DNA of 25,836 nucleotides from Sphingomonas sp. (GCA_019747165.1 JAIERC010000498.1:1-25836); one strand, 5' to 3'; shown: positions 1-8,207, numbered from the stretch's first letter. Numbers and translations are program-made. Notes: generated by a model not told the origin, from the sequence alone.

Positions 1-170
1 CCAACGCCAAGACGATCCTGTTCCCGGTAGAAGCGACGCAATTAATCGGCACGCTGGGCGGCATCGGCGCGCTGACCCGCGAGGCTCTGGGGGATCATGC
101 AACGATGCCCCCTGCCCCGCCAACGCCGCCCGCGCCGCGCCGTGGGCCATTTGAGCCGCAGGACCAGTGA
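1..170 (+). CDS. SPFH/stomatin-type protein, C-terminal end (partial)
   Basis: The reading frame is open from position 3 to the TGA at 168-170, giving the last 55 residues of a gene that begins outside the window. The segment NAKTILFPVEATQLIGTLGG followed by a Pro/Ala-rich tail is typical of the C-terminus of bacterial SPFH (stomatin/HflK-like, QmcA-type) membrane proteins, which form oligomers in the inner membrane. The next gene is an NfeD homologue whose GTG start overlaps this stop codon by four bases. SPFH/NfeD pairing is a well-known operon arrangement and supports the call. The precise SPFH subfamily cannot be read from this fragment. Confidence 0.8.
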   Translation, partial: NAKTILFPVEATQLIGTLGGIGALTREALGDHATMPPAPPTPPAPRRGPFEPQDQ

Positions 171-628
171 CGCTGGACGCTTTGATCGCCAACGCCGCGC
201 TGTTGTGGCTGGGCGCGGCGATCCTGCTCGGCGCAGCCGAACTGATGGTGCCCGGGGTTTTTCTGGTGTTCTTGGCGATTGCCGCCGCGATTACGGGGCT
301 GGCGGTGTTCGCCCTGCCGGTGTTGCCGCTGTCGGCCCAGCTGGTTGCTTTTGCTTTATGGAGCGCCGTGTCGATCCTGATCGGCAAGCGCTGGTATCAT
401 GATTATCCGGTCGCCACCGCCGACCCCCTGCTCAATGATCGCGGCGCGCGGCTGATCGGCGAGCTAGTGACGGTGGTGACCCCGATCATCCAGGGTGAAG
501 GTCGCGTGAAGGTCGGCGATGGTGAGTGGATCGCGATCGGTGCCGATGCCGCAGCGGGGGAGCGGCTGCGGGTGACGGCGATCCGCGATGGCAAGCTGGT
601 GGTTGCGCCGCAGATCATGCTCGATTGA
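167..628 (+). CDS. NfeD-like membrane protein
   Basis: This 153-residue protein starts at a GTG inside the stop of the upstream SPFH gene (GTGA overlap), which implies translational coupling. The N-terminal half (about residues 5-75) is a run of hydrophobic segments forming two or three membrane spans. After a basic KRWYHDYP stretch, residues about 90-150 look like the soluble NfeD OB-fold domain (GARLIGELVTVVTPIIQGEG, then VKVGDGEWIA). The length matches short NfeD proteins that lack the ClpP-like protease domain. Such proteins partner with stomatins in membrane quality control or microdomain organisation. The exact role is not visible in the sequence. Confidence 0.88.
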   Translation: MTLDALIANAALLWLGAAILLGAAELMVPGVFLVFLAIAAAITGLAVFALPVLPLSAQLVAFALWSAVSILIGKRWYHDYPVATADPLLNDRGARLIGELVTVVTPIIQGEGRVKVGDGEWIAIGADAAAGERLRVTAIRDGKLVVAPQIMLD

Positions 629-1010
629 TTTGCACGGAGGTGCGACCTTCGGTGGTGCGTGACGCCCTCCCTTCAGGCTGAGACTTTGCAGCGAAAGGGG
701 GTCCGTAGGTACGTATTTTATGGCATGACAAGAAATACGATCCAGGGAAAGGCCGTCGCCCATGTCGCTGCGTCGACCGCATCGGCAGCTTCAACAGTGG
801 CAGCCCCCGTTTCAACGGTATGATCCCGGAAGAATTGACGCGCTAGAGCATCGTGCGTTTGATCTGACCCGTTCGTGCTGAGCGAAATAGAACCACATGG
901 CGAACCGCTTGGCGTTCGACTTCGCTCAGGCCCAAAGGAGGTGACTCAGATTTGGTGCACCGTGGACTAAACGGTAGCGGGGCCGGACACCGACCGCCCG
1001 CCGCGCCGAC
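629..1010. other. Non-coding stretch downstream of nfeD
   Basis: No convincing gene is seen in these 380 bases. The only ATG-initiated frame of note, 725-823 on the plus strand, is a 32-residue Ala/Ser/Thr-rich peptide without a ribosome binding site. The stretch contains a degenerate inverted repeat at 878-929, listed separately. Confidence 0.5.
878..929. repeat. Degenerate inverted repeat, sphingomonad-type
   Basis: The arm at 878-893 (CTGAGCGAAATAGAAC) pairs with the arm at 914-929 (GTTCGACTTCGCTCAG), with 14 of 16 positions complementary around a 20-base loop. The core CTGAGCGAAGTCGAAC resembles a palindromic intergenic repeat often seen in sphingomonad genomes; this is from memory and was not searched. 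It looks like a decayed copy. Confidence 0.45.
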
Positions 1011-1180
1011 TTACTGCTTGCCGCCGAACAAACCGCCGGCCAGCCCGGCCAGGTCATTGAGCGGGTTACCGTCCCCGTCCTGATCGAGCATGCCGCCAAT
1101 TCGGCCCATCACGCCAGCCCGCGAGCGCTACCAAGCACCGTTGCGGTTGGCGCGCCGCCTGCGGCACCGGCAGTGTTGTT
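1011..1180 (-). pseudogene. Decayed DUF937-like C-terminal remnant
   Basis: Reading the minus strand to a TAA at 1013-1011 gives a tail containing GMLDQDGDGNPLNDLAGLAG and ending GGLFGGKQ. The acidic DxDGDGNPL motif followed by a Gly/Leu-rich end resembles the C-termini of DUF937/YidB-like proteins. This frame is closed by a TAG only about 40 residues upstream. The frame of the neighbouring GH46 gene, read past its own TAG (1183-1181), continues as Gly/Ala-rich sequence (NNTAGAAGGAPTATVLGSA) and would join the tail after one frameshift near 1115-1130. The simplest reading is that the upstream gene once extended to 1011 and was truncated by a nonsense change plus an indel. A separate small broken gene is the alternative. 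Confidence 0.4.
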
Positions 1181-1981
1181 CTATCCGCCACTAGCGACAA
1201 CAAGGTCTTTCTGTTCAAATTCCCCCACAAACGGCACCAATGCATCCGGAGCCGCTTTCGGAATTGCCGGGACCGCCGGCTTCGGCGCGCCGGACGCCCT
1301 GTCATCGACCGGCGTTCCATTTGCGACGATCGGCAGCATCGCCAGATCCCAATTGCCTCGCTTGATCTCGCGCAACAAGTCGCGGGTACGATAGGCGGAG
1401 CTCCTAAGTGCTGGCTTCGCATGCGTGGAGAGCCATTTGTTCCGGACGTCGACATATTGCGAAATCCACCTCTTCTCGTCGCCCCCCTTTTTTGGGGTCG
1501 CTTCGCCAAAGCGCGAACGCAGAAAATCCAGAATCGAGCCGCTGTGGATGAACGAATCGTAGATAACGAGCATGGAGAGCGCGAGCGTGAAACCATTGGT
1601 TTGTGCCCATTTGCGGGCCGGCTCAAAATAGAGCTGATCGAAAAACTTGTCCTGCGTGGCTCCCATGATCGGGTCTTCCATGCCCGCACGGCGCAAAAGG
1701 CTCTTGAAGGGGGCATTGTCGACCAGGGCGACCTTGCCGATAAGTTTGACATAGGGGCTCAACTCGCCGGCAAATTTTCCCGCAGCGCCGACATACATTT
1801 CAATCAGCTTGCCGAGATTGCCATATTCCGTCGTTTGGGAACGACCATAGGTGATCTGGCGGATGTTGTGCGGGCCATCGTCGTAGATACTGATGGCACC
1901 GTACTTTCCCTTGATCGTTCCGGTTTCAAAAACATTGATAACATGATCGCAAATCAAGCGCTGACTGGGAGTTATTCTCAT
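1181..1981 (-). CDS. GH46 chitosanase-like protein
   Basis: This 266-residue protein starts at the ATG at 1981, which has a strong Shine-Dalgarno (AGGAGG, then GAAAT before ATG). A TTG at 2023 would add 14 residues and is less likely. Residues about 8-60, including HVINVFETGTIKGKYG, IYDDG and RQITYGRSQTTEYGNL, match the N-terminal catalytic region of GH46 chitosanase-like proteins. Glu19 (FETGT) is the likely acid and Asp34 or Asp35 the likely base. The family cleaves chitosan and has a lysozyme-like fold. No signal peptide is visible, which is odd for an enzyme acting on an extracellular polymer. The C-terminal 50 residues are Ala/Pro-rich linker-like sequence, and the gene may be truncated (see the remnant at 1011-1180). 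Family assignment is fairly confident; substrate is not. Confidence 0.7.
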   Translation of the reverse strand: MRITPSQRLICDHVINVFETGTIKGKYGAISIYDDGPHNIRQITYGRSQTTEYGNLGKLIEMYVGAAGKFAGELSPYVKLIGKVALVDNAPFKSLLRRAGMEDPIMGATQDKFFDQLYFEPARKWAQTNGFTLALSMLVIYDSFIHSGSILDFLRSRFGEATPKKGGDEKRWISQYVDVRNKWLSTHAKPALRSSAYRTRDLLREIKRGNWDLAMLPIVANGTPVDDRASGAPKPAVPAIPKAAPDALVPFVGEFEQKDLVVASGG

Positions 1982-2023
1982 ATTTCCCTCCTGAGTCCGT
2001 AAATCACCGTCGAATTTTATCAA

Positions 2024-2550
2024 ACCGCGATAATAAAAATCATGTGTGCGTCTAAATTTCCAACATTAAAAGAGATTTTTCATCAAAAAATTATTTAAGT
2101 TTTGAATAATATATGCCATTAGATAAAATATAGTAAAATAGTCTATTTCAAATTGCGATATATTTGTGAAAGTCAACAAATATCATAGGATAAATATTAT
2201 ATATTAGCGCGAGATAAGATAAATTGATTTATTGAACAGAAAATTTATCTAAATCTATCTTGTTAGAACGACCTCAAGCGAGAAAAACCGTGAAAGGCCA
2301 GTCGCATATAATATCGTTGACGCGGTTTATTTCAGCGCTTGTTCAGCGAACGCAAAAGCGGGCGCTGCGGCGCCACCGATGACGGCATAACAAGGCAAGC
2401 CATTCCTGGTGGCGTCACGCTCGCTTCAATCAGCCTGCGGATTTCCCTTGTCCACGACGTCTTGATTGACGCGATGGGGATCGCCAAAGCGCCAACGGTA
2501 ATAGCCCCCTGGGGCACCAGCGACCAGGCAGCCGCGCGGCACTTGTTGCG
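2024..2550. other. AT-rich intergenic region
   Basis: Positions 2041-2280 contain about 59 G or C bases in 240 (roughly 25% GC), in sharp contrast to the GC-rich genes around it. The minus-strand promoter of the GH46-like gene should lie here. A perfect 8-bp inverted repeat, ATATTTGT at 2160-2167 and ACAAATAT at 2176-2183, could be an operator or a hairpin. The remaining 2281-2550 returns to higher GC. Short open frames on both strands there resemble no known protein, so I call no gene. Confidence 0.5.
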
Positions 2551-3150
2551 TCAGGAAAGCCGTGCACTGTCACTAAGCGCGCGAAAATCCTCCAGCGACT
2601 TTTCGAAAAAATGCAACCGCGGCGCATCGAACGTCACCATGTATAACTGCCCCTTGGCCAGCGCGGCGCGGGCCTCCCCCCGGCGGGGCAGATTATCATT
2701 ATCGACATATTCATAGCTGAACCGGATAGCATCCTGCCCCAGGAACCGATCCGGTGTGGAACCGGTCACCTTGAAGCTGCCGATATCCTTTGCGCTGCGA
2801 TAGGTTGCCTCCAGCAGCTCTGGCAGTTCCACCAGCAAAGTGGCGCTGGTGAATTTTGGCAAGGGTTTGCGCTTCTTGCTAACCTCGCGCACCAGCGGTT
2901 CGCCCGGCGCAATGCCCCCAAACCAGGTCACGTCGTTCAGCTGCTCACCGTCCAGCGTCCAGGTCTCGGCCTTTTTGCCCGGTTTGATGCTCAGCTGGTT
3001 CCAATCACGCGATGGCGTGACGACCATCGATCCATTGGCAACGGGTACCGGCTTGTCCTTCGGCCGATAACCATTCGCCATGACCGGCGCGATAGCAAGT
3101 GCCAGTGACAGCGCCGCGAGAGCCAGCGCGTTGAGCGATTTCTGGATCAT
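2551..3150 (-). CDS. Exported protein of unknown function
   Basis: From the ATG at 3150 this is a 199-residue protein. An in-frame TTG at 3159, overlapping the upstream stop as TTGA, would add three residues and has AAGGG just before it, so either start is possible. The N-terminus (MIQKSLNALALAALSLALA, then a site near MANG) is a clear Sec signal peptide. The mature protein is basic and has no recognisable domain; it includes TWTLDGEQLNDVTWFGG and a C-terminal region GQLYMVTFDAPRLHFFEKSL. It is the last gene of a three-gene minus-strand operon with an M48 protease and another exported protein, so a periplasmic or envelope role is likely. The function is unknown. Confidence 0.75.
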   Translation of the reverse strand: MIQKSLNALALAALSLALAIAPVMANGYRPKDKPVPVANGSMVVTPSRDWNQLSIKPGKKAETWTLDGEQLNDVTWFGGIAPGEPLVREVSKKRKPLPKFTSATLLVELPELLEATYRSAKDIGSFKVTGSTPDRFLGQDAIRFSYEYVDNDNLPRRGEARAALAKGQLYMVTFDAPRLHFFEKSLEDFRALSDSARLS

Positions 3151-3155
3151 GTTGA

Positions 3156-4364
3156 TCAATTGCCCTTAGTTGTGACGGTCAGCAGGCCAATCATGCTTGC
3201 GTCCGATGCGTTTGGTTTAAGCTCGAGATAGCGACGCAACGACGCCTGGCCCTCGGTCGGCCGTCCAGTCTTCATCAAGGACAGGCCAAGCCCGCGATGT
3301 GCCTCTGCCAGTGCGGGATCCAACGCCACCGCATTGCTATAAAAATCTGCCGCATTGACCAGGTCACGCGGGTTGCCGCGGGCGCGGTACAAATCACCGC
3401 GTGCCAGCCAAAGCGGGGCGGTCCAGCCGTTCCCGGCCAGTGTCGTGATGAGATAATCGCTCCCGCCGAAATCATTGAGCTTGACCTGGTCGTCCAGAAA
3501 AATCGGTAGCCATGGGGCCATGGCCTGTTGGTACCGGGCTGTACCATCATCGCGCGCTGCGCCCTCTGGTGCCGCAAGGCTGGCTAATGTCGCTGCGCGC
3601 TCGGCCTCGGGCGGGTGGGTGGCAAAGAACGCGACCTTGTCGAACCGGGGCTTTTTCAGCCCGCGCGCTTTTGCGGAAGCCTCGGCCTCGGCGATGATAT
3701 TCTGCCAAACCACGGATGCAGCCTGTGGGCGCAGCGCGCTGGCGTTGAGATAGCCCACACCAAACCGATCGGCCTCCCGCTCCTGATCACGATTGAAGTG
3801 ATAAAAACTGCCGTAAACAGACAATTGAATTTGGTCGAAATTGGATCGCGCGCCATAAGTCGCCGCCGTGGCTGACAACACCGATGCCCAGCTCAGCAGA
3901 TCAGTCGCGCTCCGCTGCGCCTTGAAACGGAAAAGGCTATGGCGACGCTCAAAATGGCCGAACTCATGGCCCAGCACCGCGCCCAATTCGGCCTCATTAC
4001 GCGCGCGCAGCAGCAACCCGCTTAACACCCGCATCGCGCCATTCGGCATCATGCTGGCGTTGAAAATGGGTGTGCGCAAAATATAGATTCGTGCACTCTT
4101 GCAGCGGTCGGCGCCAACGGTGTCGCACAAAACTTGGCGGACATAGGCGTTCAACGCCTCATCGCGAATGACGATCGGGGCGTTGGCGAGTATCCGCTCA
4201 TCTTCATCGGCATCGTTCCACACGCCAATCTCGTCCACGCCGTTTGGCTGATAGACACCGGCATAAGGGGGCGGTGGCGGCGCGACGTCCTTGGGCACCG
4301 GCCCCGTCACGGGAACCCCAAGCATCGCGCTCGCGGCGATTGACGGGGCAATAAAACCAATCAT
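3156..4364 (-). CDS. M48-family metalloprotease with TPR region
   Basis: This 402-residue protein has an M48 zinc-metalloprotease core. HEFGH at about residues 133-137 is the HExxH zinc-binding and catalytic motif, and EREADRFGVGYL (about residue 195) supplies the third zinc ligand. The N-terminus has a hydrophobic signal-like segment followed by a Pro-rich stretch, suggesting a periplasmic or envelope location. The last 80 residues (YRARGNPRDLVNAADFYSNA, then LDPALAEAHRGLGLSLMKTG) look like tetratricopeptide repeats. The layout resembles BepA/YfgC-type periplasmic proteases that monitor outer-membrane protein assembly, but orthology cannot be claimed. The ATG overlaps the upstream stop (ATGA at 4361-4364), and the stop overlaps the next gene, so the three genes are co-translated. 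All expected active-site residues are present. Confidence 0.9.
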   Translation of the reverse strand: MIGFIAPSIAASAMLGVPVTGPVPKDVAPPPPPYAGVYQPNGVDEIGVWNDADEDERILANAPIVIRDEALNAYVRQVLCDTVGADRCKSARIYILRTPIFNASMMPNGAMRVLSGLLLRARNEAELGAVLGHEFGHFERRHSLFRFKAQRSATDLLSWASVLSATAATYGARSNFDQIQLSVYGSFYHFNRDQEREADRFGVGYLNASALRPQAASVVWQNIIAEAEASAKARGLKKPRFDKVAFFATHPPEAERAATLASLAAPEGAARDDGTARYQQAMAPWLPIFLDDQVKLNDFGGSDYLITTLAGNGWTAPLWLARGDLYRARGNPRDLVNAADFYSNAVALDPALAEAHRGLGLSLMKTGRPTEGQASLRRYLELKPNASDASMIGLLTVTTKGN

Positions 4365-5113
4365 CGGCCGGTGGCTGGTTGGGGTTTAGTGCTGCCGGGA
4401 AAGTCCTCCAGCAGCTGTGCAACCCGCTTTTTGGCACCGTCCGGGGTGCGAACATCGCCCCCCATTTCGTTATCGGCGTTGAGCCAAAGCAAGTCACCCG
4501 TCTTCAAATCGACAAGCCCCGCATAGCCGGCATGCTCTCCCGATTTGATCGCGATACCGGGCCCCAAAAGCGCAACCACTTGGAGTAACTTGCGCCCTGT
4601 TGAGCCATAGGCATCCTGGTTGTAAATAAAAAGCGCATAGTCTGCGTCCTTCGCCCCCGGCAACGCGGCGATACCGCTGCCTAAAGACCAGTCGAACACA
4701 TTCGCACTGTTATCGCGCTTCTTGGTCGGCAGCCGATTGCCGACGAAAAACTGATAGTCGATGACCGATTTCGACACCGCCGCAAACAGGGCTGCATATT
4801 CCTCGACAAGCGATGCATCCGCCCCAACGGCGTCCGGCGCAGCAATGATGCGGTTGCCAAGCGTGCCCTGCTGGTCAGCCAGTGCCGCCTCGATATTTTT
4901 CCGTGCTTCGTCGGTCCAATCGCCATTGGGTTCGAACAGACCACCCGTCGATTGGGCGCCGACGCGAACCGACGGTCGCAGGACTAAGATCGTCTTGCCG
5001 CCATCAGCGGGCAGATCGAACCCCGCCTTTGTGGCGCTGCGCTCCTGCGCCGCAACGGGTTGTGCCATCACAGCCGCAATGAACAACGCCGCCAGCACGA
5101 AACCGGATCTCAT
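4361..5113 (-). CDS. Exported protein of unknown function, first gene of the M48 operon
   Basis: I choose the ATG at 5113 (250 residues) because AAAAGGGGGG lies six bases upstream and the protein then begins MRSGFVLAALFIAAVMAQPV, a standard signal peptide with a VAAQ cleavage site. An ATG at 5119 and a TTG at 5158 are also in frame but sit on or before the ribosome binding site. The mature protein starts a beta-rich domain with KTILVLRPSVRVG. It ends with a region resembling lipoprotein-type envelope proteins (YALFIYNQDAYGS, then GYAGLVDLKTGDLLWLNA). I do not recognise a named family. It overlaps the M48 protease gene by ATGA, so the proteins probably act in the same envelope process. Confidence 0.75.
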   Translation of the reverse strand: MRSGFVLAALFIAAVMAQPVAAQERSATKAGFDLPADGGKTILVLRPSVRVGAQSTGGLFEPNGDWTDEARKNIEAALADQQGTLGNRIIAAPDAVGADASLVEEYAALFAAVSKSVIDYQFFVGNRLPTKKRDNSANVFDWSLGSGIAALPGAKDADYALFIYNQDAYGSTGRKLLQVVALLGPGIAIKSGEHAGYAGLVDLKTGDLLWLNADNEMGGDVRTPDGAKKRVAQLLEDFPGSTKPQPATGR

Positions 5114-5270
5114 GTGCATCCCCCCTTTTGCGCTCTTAACGACGCAAACAATGCACAAGCCATAAAAGACTTTACGTCCAATGGTTTAATTGTCGTTACA
5201 GTCCAGAATTGGTTGCGGATTAGCCGAAACTCGGTGCCGTTAGTAGGGAAACGGGGTCGCAATCGCGCGT

Positions 5271-5325
5271 GCGCCGCTTAGAAAAGCGTCATCATCGACG
5301 CTGGCACCGACGAAAGCAGCGGCGC
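5271..5325 (-). terminator. Nested hairpin downstream of gmd, candidate terminator
   Basis: On the minus strand downstream of the gmd stop, an inner stem AGCGTC/GACGCT (5285-5290 with 5297-5302, 6-base loop) is followed by TTTTC, the form of an intrinsic terminator. An outer perfect 8-bp stem, GCGCCGCT (5271-5278) with AGCGGCGC (5318-5325), encloses it. It would separate gmd from the M48 operon. Confidence 0.45.
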
Positions 5326-5363
5326 GCCTTAAACAGCACACAGAGCTCCTTCGTGGCTGATCC

Positions 5364-6463
5364 CTATTCGTCATACATCGTGGCAACCCGTGCAGCGACG
5401 CCACGGGGCCCGAGCACAGAGAAGCCCGTATCGATCAGCGCCAAATCGCTTTCGACCATTTCCCGCACCAATTGACCGAACCCGATCCGCGGTGCCCAGC
5501 CAAGCACGCGCCGGGCCTTGCTGGCATCGCCGCGCAGCGCATCAACTTCGGTCGGACGGAAATAGCGCGGATCAATCGAAACCAGCGTCCGGCCTGTTAC
5601 CCTGCAACGGCCAATCTCCTCTGCCCCCTGGCCTGCCCAGTCGATACCGATCCCCACTTCACCAAAGGCGGCTTCAACAAAGTCACGAATCGAATAATCC
5701 ACACCGGTCGCAAGCACATAATCGTCGGGCGTATCCTGCTGGACGATCTGCCACATGCCTTCAACATAATCGCGCGCATGGCCCCAATCGCGGCGCGACG
5801 TCAGATTGCCCAGGATCAGCCGATCCTGACGATCACGTGCGATCGCGGCGACCGCACGGCTAATCTTGCGCGTGACAAATGTTTCACCGCGCAATGGGCT
5901 TTCATGATTGAACAAGATGCCGTTGGACGCGTGGACCCCATAAGCTTCGCGGTAATTGACGACGATCCAAAACGCGTAGAGCTTGGCGACCGCATAAGGG
6001 CTGCGCGGATAAAAACGCGTCGTTTCGGATTGCGGCGGCGGTGAGGCACCATACATTTCTGATGTCGATGCGTGATAGAGTTTCGTCGTTCGCTCTAGCC
6101 CCAGGATTCTAATCGCCTCCAACAGGCGCAGCGGGCCAACAGCATCGGCATTGGCGGTGTATTCAGGAGTCTCGAAGCTGACCTTCACGTGACTTTGTGC
6201 GCCGAGGTTGTAGATTTCATCGGGCAGGATCGATTGCAAGAGGCGGATCAGGCTCGATGTATCGGTCAGGTCGCCATAGTGCAAAAAAAGGGGATATTCG
6301 TCTTTTCACGTTCGATGATGAATTCATCGAGTCGCGGTGTATTGAAGCTGGATGATCGCCGCTTGATGCCGTGAACTTCATACCCCTTAGCCAATAAAAA
6401 TTCAGTGAGATATGCGCCATCCTGCCCGGTGATGCCGGTGATCAAAGCCTTTTTCATCATCAT
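5364..6463 (-). pseudogene. gmd: GDP-mannose 4,6-dehydratase, interrupted by one frameshift
   Basis: The N-terminal part begins at one of three tandem ATGs (6463, 6460, 6457) with KKALITGITGQDGAYLTEFL, the NAD(P)-binding Rossmann motif. It continues with GYEVHGIKRRSSSFNT, diagnostic of Gmd. Around 6284-6290 the frame is lost. The rest, from HYGDLTDTSSLIRLLQ to the stop at 5364, lies in another frame and contains HASTSEMYGA, YPRSPYAVAKLYAFW (catalytic Tyr and Lys) and NHESPLRGETFVTRKI. The break is at a run of seven T on the coding strand where eight would restore PFFLHYGDL. The total length (about 365 residues) is normal for Gmd, which converts GDP-mannose to GDP-4-keto-6-deoxymannose for deoxy-sugars of surface polysaccharides. 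A sequencing error, a true mutation or slippage are all possible. ugd is the neighbour. Confidence 0.88.
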
Positions 6464-6812
6464 CCAACCTAGATTTGCACCGCACCGTGCTTGGCACTTG
6501 GATGGGTCAGTGATGCCCTCATAAGGGGATGATAGCAACCATGCGGCGCCCAACAGCGCCAATGCTTATCAGTAGAGTAACCCTATAAGTCGCCTAGCCG
6601 CCAATGATAAACATTTCAGCCAACGCATCTCGTTTCAGGTCTAATGAGCGCGCGTGTTTTCATTCAAGGGCGCATATTTCTGGAACTGGTCGAGTAGCCC
6701 AACCGGAAGTCGAGCGTAAACTTGATCGCCAAGTGAGACTGTCCTACCCGACAAACACGTCGCCAATGGCATTATCTCAGCGTGGATCTCAAATCCGCAA
6801 TCGAGCCGAAAG
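6464..6812. other. Spacer between ugd and gmd
   Basis: No intact gene is seen in about 350 bases. On the minus strand, 6772-6641 reads as a 43-residue frame containing VYARLPVGLLDQFQKYAPL, which resembles the strand and first helix of Arc/CopG ribbon-helix-helix proteins. A plausible continuation (RSLDLKRDALAEMF) lies in a different frame down to a TAG at 6594. This may be a small frameshifted DNA-binding protein remnant, or chance. Confidence 0.3.
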
Positions 6813-8117
6813 TTATCCGCGCCCAATCGAGTAATAGGTAAAACCGGCCCGCTCAGCATCAATTGGCGGATAGATATTGCGCAGATCGACCATCACAGGA
6901 GTCAACATCGTGGCGGCAAGGCGTTTCAGGTCGAGCGCGCGGAAGATATCCCATTCGGTAACGATCGTAATAGCATCCGCGCCGGCTGCTGCTTCATAGG
7001 CATCGGTACAGAAGACAATGCCCGGCAACATCGCCCGCGCTGGCTCCATGCCCTCTGGATCATAGGCGCGGATCGTAGCGCCCGCGTCGAGCAGCGTTTG
7101 AATGATTGCAAGGCTCGGTGCATCACGCATGTCATCGGTATTGGGCTTGAAGGTTAGGCCCAGGACCGCAACCGTCTTGCCTCGCGCTTCGCCGCCTAGC
7201 GCAGCGATCACCTTTTGCCCCATGGCAAGCTTTCGGCTGTCATTAACCTGCACGACCGCCTCCACGATGCGGATCGGCGTCCCAAAATCTTCAGCGGTCT
7301 TGAGCAGTGCAAGCGTATCCTTTGGGAAGCATGACCCTCCATAGCCTGGCCCGGCATGCAGGAATTTCGATCCAATCCGGTTATCCAGCCCAATGCCGCG
7401 CGACACATCCTGCACATTGGCGCCCACCGCTTCGCACAGGTCGGCGATTTCGTTGATGAAGGTGATCTTGGTCGCCAAAAAGGCATTGGCGGCATATTTG
7501 ATCAGCTCCGCCGTGCGGCGGGCCGTGAACAGAATCGGGCTCTCGTTCAGGTAGAGCGGACGATAAATATCCCGCATCACTTGCATTGCGCAGGCATCTT
7601 CAGTGCCGATGACAATCCGATCGGGGCGCTTGAAATCGCCAATCGCGGCGCCTTCCCGCAAGAATTCAGGATTGGAAACGACCGCTACGTCCAAATCGGG
7701 CGCGATCTCGCGCAGGATCGCCTCCACCTTGTCACCAGTGCCGACCGGGACCGTCGATTTGGTGACAACGACACTCGGGCCGGTCAGCGCCTCAGCAATT
7801 TCTCGTGAAGCGTCGAACACATAGGTCAGATCAGCATGGCCATCGCCGCGGCGCGACGGCGTGCCGACCGCGATGAAGATCGCATCTGCCCCCGCAACGG
7901 CTGATTTCAGGTCGGTCGTGAAGGTCAGCCGCCCAGCATTGACGTTTGTAGCAACCAGCCCGCTCAGCCCGGGCTCGTAAATCGGCATCCGGCCTGCCTT
8001 CAGCGCTTCAATCTTGGCCGCATCCTTGTCGACGCAAATCACATCATGGCCGAAATCCGAAAAACAAGCGCCCGAAACCAAGCCAACATAGCCCGAGCCG
8101 ATCATCGTAATCCGCAT
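6813..8117 (-). CDS. ugd: UDP-glucose 6-dehydrogenase
   Basis: This 434-residue protein starts MRITMIGSGYVGLVSGACFS, the NAD-binding GxGYVG motif of the UDP-glucose/GDP-mannose dehydrogenase family. It contains the nucleotide-sugar binding region (FLREGAAIGDFKRPDRIVIG) and the active-site segment GPGYGGSCFPKDT with catalytic Cys263. The C-terminal domain has GLTFKPNTDDMRDAPSL. Length and motifs fit UDP-glucose 6-dehydrogenase, which oxidises UDP-glucose to UDP-glucuronate for exopolysaccharide or capsule. The neighbouring gmd supplies a GDP-deoxysugar precursor, so both probably feed surface polysaccharide synthesis, although no glycosyltransferase genes lie in the window. Confidence 0.95.
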   Translation of the reverse strand: MRITMIGSGYVGLVSGACFSDFGHDVICVDKDAAKIEALKAGRMPIYEPGLSGLVATNVNAGRLTFTTDLKSAVAGADAIFIAVGTPSRRGDGHADLTYVFDASREIAEALTGPSVVVTKSTVPVGTGDKVEAILREIAPDLDVAVVSNPEFLREGAAIGDFKRPDRIVIGTEDACAMQVMRDIYRPLYLNESPILFTARRTAELIKYAANAFLATKITFINEIADLCEAVGANVQDVSRGIGLDNRIGSKFLHAGPGYGGSCFPKDTLALLKTAEDFGTPIRIVEAVVQVNDSRKLAMGQKVIAALGGEARGKTVAVLGLTFKPNTDDMRDAPSLAIIQTLLDAGATIRAYDPEGMEPARAMLPGIVFCTDAYEAAAGADAITIVTEWDIFRALDLKRLAATMLTPVMVDLRNIYPPIDAERAGFTYYSIGRG

Positions 8118-8207
8118 AAGTCAAAATCATCCCTGTTCGCGGCGTGCCCGCCCGCAAGCGCAGGTCCATCTAACTCAATCTCCTCCGATTGCCAGTACTC
8201 CCTGCCC

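Noticed and set aside
725..823. 32-residue Ala/Ser/Thr-rich plus-strand ORF
   Set aside because: No ribosome binding site, low complexity and no supporting context.
1066..1752. Long minus-strand open frame overlapping the GH46-like gene
   Set aside because: It is Arg/Ser-rich out-of-frame translation of the GH46 gene, with no ribosome binding site or recognisable domain.
2339..2716. Plus-strand open frame of 125 codons
   Set aside because: It overlaps the end of a minus-strand exported-protein gene, resembles no known family and has no good ribosome binding site.
6604..6834. Plus-strand frame of 76 codons between gmd and ugd
   Set aside because: It runs antisense into the end of ugd, is of basic mixed composition and has no recognisable domain.
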